Shown: positions 1 through 8,480, numbered from the stretch's first letter. The stretch is 64,000 bases of DNA from JAGDZR01 sp049115695 (GCA_049115695.1 JAGDZR010000002.1:124001-188000); one strand, 5' to 3'. The notes: a model not told the origin generated them from the letters alone. Program-made: numbers and translations.

Positions 1-330
1 TTTGAGGTAGACCATTACTTTCATTGCAAATTCACTGTCATGAGCAGGAACAACAAAAGAAGTTCGCTCAAATCCAACAGCGCTGAAAACCACGCTATCT
101 CCAGCAAGTGCGGGCATGGAAAAAAAGCCGTATGGATTGGTAGTTGTTCCTCGACCACCTTTTGGCACATAGACATGTACGCCTGGTACTACAGCCAGAC
201 TGTCAGACGTGAAGATTACACCTGTAAACTGGATCACCTTTTGATCGTCAGCGTAAGTTGTATCAGATTTCTGTGCAATGCTTAGAGTTACAGTACACAA
301 TAGGGTCAATATGAGGGAGACTTTATTCAA
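1..330 (-). CDS. Secreted protein with carboxypeptidase-like regulatory domain (partial, runs off the left edge)
   Basis: Reading the minus strand from 330 gives an open frame to the window edge (110 codons, no stop). It starts with a hydrophobic signal peptide (LNKVSLILTLLCTVTLSIAQ) followed by a beta-sandwich module with the typical run GVHVYVPKGG...NPYGFFSMPA, as in the CarboxypepD_reg-like domain that opens many Bacteroidota outer-membrane proteins. No in-frame ATG follows the upstream stop, so I take the TTG at 330-328 as the start; a start further inside is possible. The C-terminus is outside the window, so it could be a short domain-only protein or the N-terminus of a larger receptor. 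It is divergent from the ArsR gene at 395. Confidence 0.6.
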   Translation of the reverse strand, partial: MNKVSLILTLLCTVTLSIAQKSDTTYADDQKVIQFTGVIFTSDSLAVVPGVHVYVPKGGRGTTTNPYGFFSMPALAGDSVVFSAVGFERTSFVVPAHDSEFAMKVMVYLK

Positions 331-394
331 TGCTGTTAGATCATTGCGCGAGCAACAATCATTTAGTTATTTTTATGACAAACAAATATATACT

Positions 395-778
395 GTGAAA
401 CTCAAGAATTTTAGTTTATCGCTGGGAACACAGATTTTCAAGGCCTTTTCAGATGAAGCTCGCGTAAGAATTATTCATTTACTCTTACGGCAGCAAGCGC
501 TCACCATTACCGATCTTGAGTTGATTCTTGACTTCACTCAAACCAAGACGGCCAGGCATGTAACTTATCTACGTAATTCAGGGCTGCTGAAAACTAAAAA
601 AGTTGATCAATGGGTTTTTTACAGTTTGAAAGAGGAGGTGCATGAGATTGTCAATGATATGATGGAGTTTTTGCAAAAAGATATCCAGCTTCAAAAAGAC
701 TCGGAGAATTATCACATAATGGATTCGAATCGGGAACTTGCCGCAAATAAACTTGCCGCAAAGGACTATCGACCATGA
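395..778 (+). CDS. ArsR-family winged-helix transcriptional regulator
   Basis: The product is about 128 residues. Near its start is FKAFSDEARVRIIHLLL, the first helices of the ArsR/SmtB winged helix, then a recognition-helix region (FTQTKTARHVTYLRNSGLL) and a wing ending WVFYSLKE. No CxC or other clear metal-binding cysteine motif is present, so metal sensing is not supported. The frame is open from 278, but that would overlap the divergent secreted-protein gene. The GTG at 395 gives the N-terminus VKLKNFSLSLGTQIFKAFSD, which suits the family, so I chose it. Its TGA overlaps the ATG of the next gene (ATGA at 775-778), implying translational coupling. The target is unknown; autoregulation or control of the nucleotidase is plausible. 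Confidence 0.8.
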   Translation: MKLKNFSLSLGTQIFKAFSDEARVRIIHLLLRQQALTITDLELILDFTQTKTARHVTYLRNSGLLKTKKVDQWVFYSLKEEVHEIVNDMMEFLQKDIQLQKDSENYHIMDSNRELAANKLAAKDYRP

Positions 779-1464
779 AGGGAATTAGCTACATATTTTT
801 TGATCTTGATCATACGCTTTGGGACTATGAAACCAATGCAACAATTGCCCTGAACGAGCTTTATGAACATTTTGGGCTTGAAAGTTTCTTTACTGGCTTC
901 TCGGCTTTTTTAAGCACTTTTCATTATCACAACAATCTTCTCTGGCATCAATACAATCTTGGCCAAATAGATAGGGACCATATTCGAAAAAAAAGATTTG
1001 AACTGATTCTTGAGGGGCGAGCGCCTATAAATGGTAAGGAGGCTTTAGAAATGACTGATTTTTTTATTGCGGAATGCCCAAAAAAAACTGCGCTGATGCC
1101 AGGAACTAAATCAATATTGACGCAACTGGATCGCAAGTATCGATTGGGAATCATTACCAATGGGTTCAATGACATTCAAGACAAAAAGTTGTCTAATGCT
1201 GGAATAGCTCATTATTTTGAACACATCATCACTTCTGAAACCTCAGGTCACAGAAAACCATCTCCATCAATTTTCAAGCTGGCCAATGAATTGTCAGGAA
1301 CGGAATCTTCGGAGGTAGTCATGATTGGTGACAACTTCGCTACTGATATTGCTGGAGCCAAAGCTGCCGGATGGCAATCCATATGGTATGATCCTGAAAA
1401 TACCGGTAAATATGAGCACCCTCATGTGATCAGGCACCTTGAAGAGCTTGAGGGAATTTTGTAA
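775..1464 (+). CDS. yjjG: YjjG-family HAD hydrolase (noncanonical pyrimidine nucleotidase)
   Basis: This is a 229-residue HAD-superfamily phosphatase with all four motifs visible: motif I DLDHT (D10, D12), motif II around T128-N129-G130, the motif III lysine in GHRKPSP (K161), and motif IV GDNFATD (D186, D191). The helical cap between motifs I and II has the size of subclass I enzymes. The YjjG family dephosphorylates (deoxy)nucleoside monophosphates, including non-canonical pyrimidines, and so helps clean the nucleotide pool. The gene overlaps the ArsR gene by four bases and is probably co-transcribed with it. Assignment to YjjG rather than another HAD nucleotidase rests on overall resemblance and phylum context. 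Confidence 0.8.
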   Translation: MKGISYIFFDLDHTLWDYETNATIALNELYEHFGLESFFTGFSAFLSTFHYHNNLLWHQYNLGQIDRDHIRKKRFELILEGRAPINGKEALEMTDFFIAECPKKTALMPGTKSILTQLDRKYRLGIITNGFNDIQDKKLSNAGIAHYFEHIITSETSGHRKPSPSIFKLANELSGTESSEVVMIGDNFATDIAGAKAAGWQSIWYDPENTGKYEHPHVIRHLEELEGIL

Positions 1465-1483
1465 TATGTAACGCTTGATTTAC

Positions 1484-1491
1484 TAATTTTG
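1484..1491 (+). promoter_or_regulatory. Candidate -7 promoter element of pruA
   Basis: TAATTTTG fits the Bacteroidota -7 consensus TAnnTTTG. A TTTG lies upstream at 1458-1461, a 22-bp spacer, slightly longer than the usual 19-20. The pruA start follows 32 bp downstream. It is in the correct position and orientation, but no transcript start is known. Confidence 0.5.
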
Positions 1492-1522
1492 CCCCTGATT
1501 TCTAACCCTAAAAATGATCATT

Positions 1523-3154
1523 ATGCCGAAAGGAAATTATGCGGTACCCGTTCCTGTGAATGAGCCGATAAAAGGCTTCACCCCCGGATCTCCTGAAAAA
1601 TTGGAGTTGAAGAAAACACTTCAGGAAATGCGCAATTCACAGGTGGATATTCCTATGTATATAGGAGGTGAAAAGGTGTTTACGGATACAAAAATCCCAA
1701 TGAGTCCACCCCATGATCATCAGCATATTTTAGGTCATTTTAATGAAGGCGATGCAAATCATGTAAAGCAAGCCATAGATGCGGCGCTAGCAGCTAAAGC
1801 TGAGTGGGCTGCATTGAATTGGGAACATAGAGCATCTATCTTTTTGAAAGCAGCCGAGTTGATAGCAGGTCCTTACAGAGCCAAAATCAATGCTTCGACG
1901 ATGCTGGCTCAGTCAAAAAGCCCATTTCAGGCCGAGATTGATGCAGCATGTGAGTTCATAGATTTTCTGAAATTTAACGTGGCGTTTATGCAGGAGTTAT
2001 ATGCTCAGCAGCCACAGTCTTTGCCTGGTATGTGGAATAGAATGGAATACCGACCACTTGAGGGATTCGTTTTTGCGGTCACGCCATTCAACTTTACTTC
2101 AATTGCTGGCAATCTCTGTGCCGCTCCTGCCTTAATGGGCAATACCTGCGTATGGAAACCTGCTTATACCCAGGTGTACTCTGCACAAGTAATCATGGAA
2201 GTATTTGAAGAAGCCGGGCTGCCAGAAGGCGTGATCAACCTCGTTTTGGTTGATGGTCCGGTTGCAGGTGATGTGGTGTTCAATCACCCGGATTTTGCAG
2301 CGCTTCATTTTACTGGAAGTACCGGAGTTTTCAAGCATTTGTGGAAAACGATCGGTGGAAATATTGACAAGTATAAAAGCTATCCAAGAATTGTGGGTGA
2401 GACAGGTGGAAAGGATTTTATAGTGGCGCATAAATCTGCCAACGCCAAAGAGGTGGCGACAGGGATTACAAGAGGAGCCTTCGAATTTCAGGGACAGAAG
2501 TGTAGCGCGGCTTCCCGAGCATACATTCCTGCAAGTCTGTGGGAAGATGTGAAGCGGTATGTGGTTGAGGATGTAAAGTCAATCAAAATGGGTGATCCAG
2601 AAAATTTTGAGAATTTCTTCAATGCCGTAATTGATAAACGAGCATTCGACAAAATATCCGGCTATATAGATCAAGCGAAAAAGGATAGTGATGTGGAGGT
2701 TGTTGTTGGAGGAGGTTACGATGATTCGAAAGGTTATTTTATCGAGCCGACCGTTTTGCTAGCAAAGTCGCCAGGTTATAGAACGATGTGTGAAGAGATC
2801 TTTGGACCTGTTGTGACCATCTATGTATATGAAGACGGCAAATTCGAAGAAACGTTGGAGCTAGTGGATAACACCTCTCCGTACGCATTGACCGGTGCTA
2901 TATTCTCCAAGGATAGATATGCGGTTGATCTGGCGACTAAAAAGCTGGTGAACAGCGCAGGAAATTTTTATATCAATGATAAGCCAACTGGGGCTGTAGT
3001 CGGGCAGCAACCTTTTGGTGGAGCCAGAGGGTCAGGAACCAATGATAAAGCAGGGGCAATGATGAATTTGCTACGCTGGGTTAGCGCCAGAACGATTAAG
3101 GAAACTTTTGTTCCGCCGACGGATTATAGATATCCGTTCATGCAGGAGAGCTGA
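1523..3154 (+). CDS. pruA: L-glutamate gamma-semialdehyde (1-pyrroline-5-carboxylate) dehydrogenase
   Basis: This is a 543-residue NAD-dependent aldehyde dehydrogenase. It oxidises glutamate semialdehyde, which is in equilibrium with pyrroline-5-carboxylate, to glutamate: the second step of proline catabolism, in the cytoplasm. The general-base glutamate lies in RIVGETGGKDF (residue 293 from this start) and the catalytic cysteine in FQGQKCSAASR (residue 327). The C-terminal run QQPFGGARGSGTNDKAG is typical of stand-alone P5C dehydrogenases. The N-terminus MPKGNYAVPVPVNEP matches the phylum's form, so I prefer the ATG at 1523 to the one at 1514. No proline dehydrogenase gene is adjacent, so the pathway is split in this genome. 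Confidence 0.95.
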   Translation: MPKGNYAVPVPVNEPIKGFTPGSPEKLELKKTLQEMRNSQVDIPMYIGGEKVFTDTKIPMSPPHDHQHILGHFNEGDANHVKQAIDAALAAKAEWAALNWEHRASIFLKAAELIAGPYRAKINASTMLAQSKSPFQAEIDAACEFIDFLKFNVAFMQELYAQQPQSLPGMWNRMEYRPLEGFVFAVTPFNFTSIAGNLCAAPALMGNTCVWKPAYTQVYSAQVIMEVFEEAGLPEGVINLVLVDGPVAGDVVFNHPDFAALHFTGSTGVFKHLWKTIGGNIDKYKSYPRIVGETGGKDFIVAHKSANAKEVATGITRGAFEFQGQKCSAASRAYIPASLWEDVKRYVVEDVKSIKMGDPENFENFFNAVIDKRAFDKISGYIDQAKKDSDVEVVVGGGYDDSKGYFIEPTVLLAKSPGYRTMCEEIFGPVVTIYVYEDGKFEETLELVDNTSPYALTGAIFSKDRYAVDLATKKLVNSAGNFYINDKPTGAVVGQQPFGGARGSGTNDKAGAMMNLLRWVSARTIKETFVPPTDYRYPFMQES

Positions 3155-3158
3155 TAAA

Positions 3159-3190
3159 AAAAGGCATACACCTTAAAATGTATGCCTTTT
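3159..3190. terminator. Bidirectional intrinsic terminator
   Basis: A perfect 12-bp stem AAAAGGCATACA / TGTATGCCTTTT with an 8-nt loop sits between the convergent pruA and CPXCG genes. A/T tracts flank it on both sides. The stop codon of the minus-strand gene lies in the right arm. Confidence 0.85.
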
Positions 3191-3383
3191 ATACTGTTTC
3201 AAGTATTTCTACTCTCATGACCACTCCATCTTTGTTGAGTTTGAAATCCACTTCGATAGGGCTTTCACATGTGTCACAATCTTCGTAGTAATGCTGATGC
3301 TCAGTGTCATTTAGCAACATGGAAGTTTCTACACCGCAGCATGGGCAGGTGATGGTGTACTCTTGATGATTAAATCTTTTCAT
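3189..3383 (-). CDS. CPXCG-motif small zinc-ribbon protein
   Basis: This 64-residue protein has two cysteine pairs: CPCCG near the N-terminus and CDTCESP about 25 residues later, the spacing of a zinc ribbon. A beta-rich tail follows (IEVDFKLNKDGVVMRVEILE). It matches the small cysteine-rich CPXCG family, which has no established function; by fold it may bind Zn and act as an adaptor. It is a single gene convergent with pruA. Upstream on the minus strand is a TACATTTG element (3430-3437), a good -7 box. The two paired motifs and the isolated promoter/terminator layout argue that it is a real gene despite its size. Confidence 0.75.
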   Translation of the reverse strand: MKRFNHQEYTITCPCCGVETSMLLNDTEHQHYYEDCDTCESPIEVDFKLNKDGVVMRVEILETV

Positions 3384-3429
3384 GGTTATGTTTGTTTGAT
3401 GCCATGAAATAAGTAATCAATGATTTATT

Positions 3430-3437
3430 CAAATGTA
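3430..3437 (-). promoter_or_regulatory. Candidate -7 element for the CPXCG gene
   Basis: On the minus strand this reads TACATTTG, an exact TAnnTTTG. It lies 47 bp upstream of the start at 3383. I found no convincing -33 TTTG. Confidence 0.4.
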
Positions 3438-3523
3438 TAGATCAGTTGAATGGGGCTTTGAACAGTATAAAGGAGGAAATTGGTGTATCGAATGAAATGT
3501 CGAATTACGAGAATTGATAAATT

Positions 3524-3560
3524 AAAAAGGCCGGATGATCTGTGATCATCCGGCCTTTTT
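3524..3560 (-). terminator. Intrinsic terminator (17-bp perfect stem)
   Basis: AAAAAGGCCGGATGATC pairs perfectly with GATCATCCGGCCTTTTT around a TGT loop. It lies 24 bp past the stop of the small coiled-coil gene and would end its transcript. The symmetric A/T tracts let it work in either direction. Confidence 0.85.
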
Positions 3561-3583
3561 ATCTATATATGGGCTAATTGCTT

Positions 3584-3772
3584 TTATTCCAAATGCGTCT
3601 CAATTTCTTTAAGTTGAACCGTCAGCCTTGTCAACTCTTTTTGTAAATCCTTCAGTTTGTTGATTGCCGTATCCTCATGATGAGAGGAAATCATGTTTTT
3701 TAAATCTTCAATGGCATTTAAACATTGAGTCTGGTGGAAAACCACGCTTTCGATTTGGTCTTTAGTCTCCAT
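3584..3772 (-). CDS. Small coiled-coil hypothetical protein
   Basis: I do not recognise a family. The 62-residue product is highly charged and predicted almost entirely helical, with heptad-like leucine/isoleucine spacing at its C-terminal half (KLKDLQKELTRLTVQLKEIE). It has no signal peptide or membrane segment. It stands alone, with a strong terminator immediately downstream and a noncoding stretch upstream, which supports a real transcript. A small cytoplasmic dimerising protein is the safest description. Confidence 0.55.
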   Translation of the reverse strand: METKDQIESVVFHQTQCLNAIEDLKNMISSHHEDTAINKLKDLQKELTRLTVQLKEIETHLE

Positions 3773-3980
3773 AATTATTTCTGTTTTGATATTGTTAAGC
3801 TAGATCACATCTAAATGTTTTGCCCTTGCATTCGTTAGATTAAGGCATGAGAAAAGTCATTTTGATAACCACAACCTCATATTACGCAAAAAAATAATGC
3901 AGGTCAACCGTAAAGCGCATGAATAGACTCAGGCTTAAGTAGAAATAATCATTCGTATCTGAATTGGTCCTAAACACAAA

Positions 3981-4000
3981 AAGCACCTCGAAAGGTGCTT
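3981..4000 (-). terminator. Intrinsic terminator of dnaK
   Basis: AAGCACCT / AGGTGCTT with a 4-nt loop is followed on the minus strand by TTTTTGTGTTT. It lies just past the dnaK stop codon. Confidence 0.85.
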
Positions 4001-4027
4001 CTTGAAAATCTATATGTGATCAGCGGA

Positions 4028-5953
4028 TTACTTCTTTTCGTCTTCCACTTCTTCGAATTCAACATCCGACACATCGTCAGCTCCACCGGCTTCTGCTTCT
4101 GGTCTTGCAGCACCAGCTCCAGGGTCAGCTGCTCCACCAGCAGCTTGCTGTGCGGCATACATTTCCTGGCTAGCTGCTTGCCATACCGTATTAAGCTCAT
4201 TCATGGCAGCATCGATTCCTTCCAGATTCTTAGCTGCATGTGCTTCTTTCAACTTAGCCAGAGCCGCTTCAATTGGCTGCTTGTTGCCATCAGAGAGCTT
4301 GTCACCGTATTCACTCAACTGCTTCTCAGTTTGGAAAATCAATGAGTCAGCCTGATTGATTTTTTCGACAGATTCCTTTGCAGCTTTATCGGAATCGGCA
4401 TTCGCCTGAGCTTCCTGCTTCATCTTTTCGATTTCTTCATCTGTTAGGCCAGAAGAAGCTTCAATTCTGATTTTTTGCTCTTTTCCAGTGCCCTTGTCTT
4501 TTGCAGACACATGAAGGATACCGTTTGCATCTATATCAAATGTTACCTCGATTTGAGGTACTCCCCTTGGTGAAGGTGGAATTCCATCCAGGTGGAATCT
4601 TCCAATTGTTCTATTGTCCTTGGCCATTGGACGCTCACCCTGCAATACGTGAATTTCAACACTAGGCTGATTATCAACCGCAGTAGAGAAGGTCTCAGAC
4701 TTTTTAGAAGGGATCGTAGTATTAGACTCGATTAATTTAGTGAGTACACCACCCATGGTTTCAATACCCAATGAAAGAGGAGTGACATCCAACAACAATA
4801 CATCCTGAACTTCACCTGTCAATACACCACCCTGGATAGCTGCGCCAATCGCTACAACCTCATCCGGGTTTACTCCTTTTGAAGGCTTCTTGCCGAAGAA
4901 CTTCTCAACTTCTTCCTGGATGATTGGAATTCGCGTTGAACCTCCAACAAGGATTACCTCATCAACTTCACTCGCGGACATGCCAGCGTCACTCAAAGCT
5001 TGTCTTACAGGCTCCATTGACCTCTTCACCAATGAATCTGCCAGTTGCTCAAACTTTGATCTTGATAGTGATCTAACCAAGTGCTTTGGTACACCATCAA
5101 CAGGCATGATATATGGAAGATTGATCTCAGTGCTAGCTGAGCTAGATAGCTCAATTTTAGCCTTTTCAGCAGCTTCTTTCAAACGTTGAAGCGCCATTGG
5201 ATCTTTTGTCAGGTCAATTCCTTCATCATTTTGGAATTCCTGAGCTAACCAGTCAATGATTACCGCGTCAAAGTCATCTCCACCAAGGTGTACATCACCA
5301 TTAGTAGACTTTACTTCAAATACGCCATCACCCAGTTCGAGGATTGAAATATCGAATGTGCCACCACCAAGGTCATACACTGCGATTTTCATGTCAGCGT
5401 TCTTCTTATCAAGTCCGTAAGCCAATGCAGCTGCTGTTGGCTCGTTGATGATTCGCTTTACGTCAAGTCCGGCAATTTGCCCTGCTTCTTTAGTAGCCTG
5501 ACGCTCTGCATCATTGAAGTATGCAGGTACAGTTACTACTGCTTCAGTCACTTCCTGACCGACAAAATCCTCGGCAGTTGACTTCATTTTTTGCAGGATC
5601 ATGGCAGAGATCTCTTGTGGCGTATAATTTCTATCGCCAATTTTCACTCTTACCACGTCGTTGTTGCCCGATTCAAGACTGTATGCCACATGCTTGATCT
5701 CGCTTCCAACATCCGAATATTTTTTACCCATGAATCGTTTGACCGATCCAACAGTGTTTGTCGGGTTAGTGATTGCTTGTCTCTTAGCTGGATCTCCAAC
5801 CTTTCGCTCGCCATTTCCATTGTCCAAAAATGCGACAACCGATGGTGTGGTTCTTCTGCCTTCACTGTTTTGGATCACAACAGGCTCGTTACCCTCCATC
5901 ACCGCCACACAGGAGTTGGTTGTTCCTAAGTCAATGCCAATGATTTTACCCAT
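4028..5953 (-). CDS. dnaK: Hsp70 chaperone DnaK
   Basis: This 641-residue protein is full-length for DnaK. The N-terminal ATPase domain shows the phosphate-1 loop DLGTTNS near residue 8, the DLGGGTFD phosphate-2 motif and the VGGSTRIP adenosine motif. The interdomain linker (VLLLDVTPLSLGIE) and substrate-binding domain follow, and the C-terminus is acidic (DVEFEEVEDEKK). It binds exposed hydrophobic segments of proteins and cycles with DnaJ and GrpE. Neither dnaJ nor grpE is adjacent, so dnaK is monocistronic here, as its own terminator indicates. Upstream lies a perfect inverted repeat (TGACA-GAT-TGTCA, 6034-6046) that could be a stress operator. Confidence 0.98.
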   Translation of the reverse strand: MGKIIGIDLGTTNSCVAVMEGNEPVVIQNSEGRRTTPSVVAFLDNGNGERKVGDPAKRQAITNPTNTVGSVKRFMGKKYSDVGSEIKHVAYSLESGNNDVVRVKIGDRNYTPQEISAMILQKMKSTAEDFVGQEVTEAVVTVPAYFNDAERQATKEAGQIAGLDVKRIINEPTAAALAYGLDKKNADMKIAVYDLGGGTFDISILELGDGVFEVKSTNGDVHLGGDDFDAVIIDWLAQEFQNDEGIDLTKDPMALQRLKEAAEKAKIELSSSASTEINLPYIMPVDGVPKHLVRSLSRSKFEQLADSLVKRSMEPVRQALSDAGMSASEVDEVILVGGSTRIPIIQEEVEKFFGKKPSKGVNPDEVVAIGAAIQGGVLTGEVQDVLLLDVTPLSLGIETMGGVLTKLIESNTTIPSKKSETFSTAVDNQPSVEIHVLQGERPMAKDNRTIGRFHLDGIPPSPRGVPQIEVTFDIDANGILHVSAKDKGTGKEQKIRIEASSGLTDEEIEKMKQEAQANADSDKAAKESVEKINQADSLIFQTEKQLSEYGDKLSDGNKQPIEAALAKLKEAHAAKNLEGIDAAMNELNTVWQAASQEMYAAQQAAGGAADPGAGAARPEAEAGGADDVSDVEFEEVEDEKK

Positions 5954-6033
5954 GTCTATTTATATTATGCTTTCTATTTATTCTAAAACTTTCATGCTCC
6001 TATCAACAATGGATGTGCCAAATGGCTGGATTG

Positions 6034-6046
6034 TGACAGATTGTCA
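6034..6046. promoter_or_regulatory. Inverted repeat upstream of dnaK (candidate stress operator)
   Basis: TGACAGATTGTCA is a perfect 5-3-5 inverted repeat centred 87 bp upstream of the dnaK start. A looser second pair (TGTCA...TGGCA) continues to about 6056. It is not a CIRCE element (TTAGCACTC-N9-GAGTGCTAA). The operator role is inferred from position only. Confidence 0.35.
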
Positions 6047-6171
6047 GCGCATGGCAGGTTATGATGGCGCACAGGCTGACACACAGGCTTACTCACTACC
6101 CACCTCGTGCCGGACTGATCCTGCCACCGCTCAGTCCATTTCGGTATCAGTCTTCGGCTTAAGGCTTTTTT

Positions 6172-6273
6172 GATTCCGGTATTGGTCGTACCTCCCAAAC
6201 CGGAATGACGGATTGTAAGTTTTAACAAGGACCGTCATTCCGGTTTTCAACCAAAGGAAGAAATACCGGAATC
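6172..6273. repeat. REP-like palindromic element
   Basis: The left arm begins GATTCCGGTATT and contains AAACCGGAATGACGG. The right arm contains the complement, CCGTCATTCCGGTTT, and ends AAATACCGGAATC. The arms are about 42 bp, joined by a short centre near 6214-6229, and could form a long hairpin. The right half matches the unit repeated at 57.9-58.08 kb, so this is a dispersed family. It fills much of the 380-bp gap between dnaK and the next gene; apart from the 6034 inverted repeat I see nothing else there. Confidence 0.75.
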
Positions 6274-6333
6274 TAAACAAGCCACTCGTTTCCCACCATA
6301 GGAACCAAGCGCGCTCGTTATGTAATTGATTAT

Positions 6334-6513
6334 CTACTCTCCCTGCTTTCCTCTGATGAATCTCACGAACAGCATCAAGATAACAACACCGATCAGCAAA
6401 TAAGGCAGTTTGCTCCTGAAGGTTTGGTACTGGGCTTCATTTTCATATAGCACGAAATAGAGCGCAACTCCTATGAGCAGATAGATGATATATCTAACAG
6501 GTGATGATTTCAT
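6334..6513 (-). CDS. Small two-helix membrane protein, hypothetical
   Basis: I do not recognise this gene. The roughly 59-residue product starts MKSSPVRYII, has two hydrophobic segments (about residues 8-22 and 36-53) separated by a polar loop containing ENEAQ, and ends with a basic tail (RFIRGKQGE). This is a helical hairpin with a likely cytoplasmic C-terminus. An upstream in-frame ATG at 6531 would add six residues; I prefer the internal one because the basic residues then flank the first helix. It lies alone between the REP-like element and prfC. Confidence 0.5.
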   Translation of the reverse strand: MKSSPVRYIIYLLIGVALYFVLYENEAQYQTFRSKLPYLLIGVVILMLFVRFIRGKQGE

Positions 6514-6693
6514 AATTGCGAATTTGAACAATTATGAGCACTTGGAAAAGATTGAGAAACGATGCATGATCTGCGCTCCGGAAGAATAATGCGCCTGTCT
6601 ACCGACAGCTGGGTCTGATCCTGAGTACTCGGGAGAGAAGTGAAAGCCGGACAAAGCGCCCTAATATTTCATAAATAACCCCATAGAATCCTC

Positions 6694-6701
6694 TAAATTT
6701 G
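6694..6701 (+). promoter_or_regulatory. Candidate -7 element of prfC
   Basis: TAAATTTG matches TAnnTTTG exactly and lies 19 bp before the prfC ATG. The -33 region has no good TTTG. Confidence 0.45.
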
Positions 6702-6720
6702 CGGGCTGATAAATTAGGAC

Positions 6721-8301
6721 ATGACAATAGAGCAGGAAATAGAGAAGCGAAGGACGTTTGGGATTATCGCACACCCGGATGCGGGGAAGACTACCTTGAC
6801 GGAAAAGTTACTTTTGTTTGGAGGGGCGATTCAGTCAGCAGGCGCTGTAAAATCGAATAAGATTGACATGGCTACCCGGTCGGATTGGATGGACATTGAG
6901 AAGCAACGTGGAATATCGGTTGCCACATCTGTCATGGCCTTTGACTATAAAAACAAAAAAATCAACATTCTCGATACGCCTGGTCACGAGGATTTTGCGG
7001 AAGATACATATCGTACATTGACTGCTGTGGATAGTGTGATCATGGTGATCGACTGTGTAAAGGGAGTTGAGCGGCAGACAGAAAAGCTGATGGAAGTATG
7101 TCGCATGAGAAAAACGCCAGTGCTTTGTTTTATCAACAAGCTGGACCGTGAAGGCCAGGATGCTTTTGCGCTACTAGATGAAATAGAAGAAAAGTTAAAT
7201 ATCAAAGTACGTCCGATGACCTGGCCTATTGGGATGGGAAAATCGCTTCGTGGTGTGTTCAATATTCAAGACAATAACCTGAACCTTTTTGAGCCATCAA
7301 AAACCAAGCGAGTTGATGACTTTATTCAAATCAAAGGAGTGGATGATCCGGCGCTTGCGAATCACCTTTCGGAGAATGTTTTAGCTGAGTTGAAAGAAGA
7401 GTTGGAATTGGTGGAGGGAGTGTATGATCCTTTTGATAAGGAGGCTTATTTAAATGGTGAAGTGGCGCCCGTTTTTTTCGGAAGCGCAGTAAATACTTTC
7501 GGAGTTCAGGAATTGTTGGATTGTTTCATTGACATTGCGCCGTTACCGAGGGAGCGGGAGACCGAGGAACGCATGATCAACCCAACGGAGAAAAAGTTTT
7601 CTGGTTTTGTGTTTAAGATTCATGCCAACATGGACCCGAGACATAGAAATAGAATCGCCTTTGTGAGGGTTTGTGCGGGAAAATTTCAGCGTGGGTCTAA
7701 TTACTATCATGTACGCAACGACAAACCAATGCGCATTTCTAATGCCACAGCATTCCTTGCACAACAAAAGGAAACGGTAGACGAGGCTTATCCTGGAGAT
7801 ATCATAGGTGTTTTTGATACTGGTAACCTAAAAATTGGAGACACCCTGAGTGAAGGGGAGAAGGGGATGTACAAAGGTATTCCGAGTTTCTCGCCTGAGT
7901 TATTCAGAGAGGTCATCAATCTGGATGCCATGAAGTCCAAGCAGTTGGATAAGGGACTGAATCAGTTGATGGACGAAGGAGTTGCCCAACTGTTTACTTA
8001 TGAAATGGGTGCTCGAAAGGCAGTAGGTACTGTAGGAGCACTTCAGTTTGAAGTATTGCAACACAGATTGCTTAATGAGTATAGCGCCAAGGTAAGATTT
8101 GAAGGGGTAAACATTTACAAAGCCTGCTGGATCAGTGCAGAAGATGAAGCTGACCTGGATGCTTTTGTCAAAGACAAGTACAGACACATTGCCAGAGACA
8201 AAGATGGAAAGCTGGTATTTATGGCCGAGTCAAAGGCCTGGTTGCAGATGGTGCAGGACAATTTTCCTAAAATTCAGTTCCACTTTATCAGTGAGTTTTA
8301 G
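6721..8301 (+). CDS. prfC: Peptide chain release factor 3 (RF3)
   Basis: This 526-residue translational GTPase recycles RF1/RF2 from the ribosome after termination. The G domain shows the P-loop AHPDAGKT near residue 17, switch I/II with RGISVATSVM and DTPGHEDF, and NKLD (G4). The RF3-specific region after the G domain (WPIGMGKSLRGVFN) and domain II (FVFKIHANMDPRHR) separate it from EF-G. It is monogenic with its own -7 box. A second copy of its last 28 bp occurs 207 bp downstream (8481-8509), marking a duplication at its 3' end. Confidence 0.97.
   Translation: MTIEQEIEKRRTFGIIAHPDAGKTTLTEKLLLFGGAIQSAGAVKSNKIDMATRSDWMDIEKQRGISVATSVMAFDYKNKKINILDTPGHEDFAEDTYRTLTAVDSVIMVIDCVKGVERQTEKLMEVCRMRKTPVLCFINKLDREGQDAFALLDEIEEKLNIKVRPMTWPIGMGKSLRGVFNIQDNNLNLFEPSKTKRVDDFIQIKGVDDPALANHLSENVLAELKEELELVEGVYDPFDKEAYLNGEVAPVFFGSAVNTFGVQELLDCFIDIAPLPRERETEERMINPTEKKFSGFVFKIHANMDPRHRNRIAFVRVCAGKFQRGSNYYHVRNDKPMRISNATAFLAQQKETVDEAYPGDIIGVFDTGNLKIGDTLSEGEKGMYKGIPSFSPELFREVINLDAMKSKQLDKGLNQLMDEGVAQLFTYEMGARKAVGTVGALQFEVLQHRLLNEYSAKVRFEGVNIYKACWISAEDEADLDAFVKDKYRHIARDKDGKLVFMAESKAWLQMVQDNFPKIQFHFISEF
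8274..8301 (+). repeat. prfC 3'-end direct repeat, copy 1
   Basis: The sequence begins TCAGTTCCACTTTAT and ends TTTTAG at the prfC stop. It repeats at 8481-8509 with one inserted T and one substitution. The 179 bp between the copies contain no gene. Confidence 0.7.
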
Positions 8302-8480
8302 GATAACCATGAAAATATGGAATTGCATTCCGGATTTTCATGATTAATTGAGTTTTGATTTATGATTTCCGGATATCTAGAATCCGAAGCTAGACGTATT
8401 TTCACTGGATTTCATGTAGTTGGATTAACCAGATTTCTTAGCAAGTATCTCCCGGAGCTCTAACTGGGAAACTTAGTCTA

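Noticed and set aside
40..285. 81-codon plus-strand frame at the left edge
   Set aside because: It is antisense to a signal-peptide and CarboxypepD_reg-like protein on the minus strand that fits a known family.
6034..6046. CIRCE element upstream of dnaK
   Set aside because: The repeat is TGACA-N3-TGTCA, not TTAGCACTC-N9-GAGTGCTAA.
8302..8480. Intact mobile element between the prfC repeats
   Set aside because: The 179 bp hold no ORF, terminal inverted repeat or transposase; only a scar is supported.
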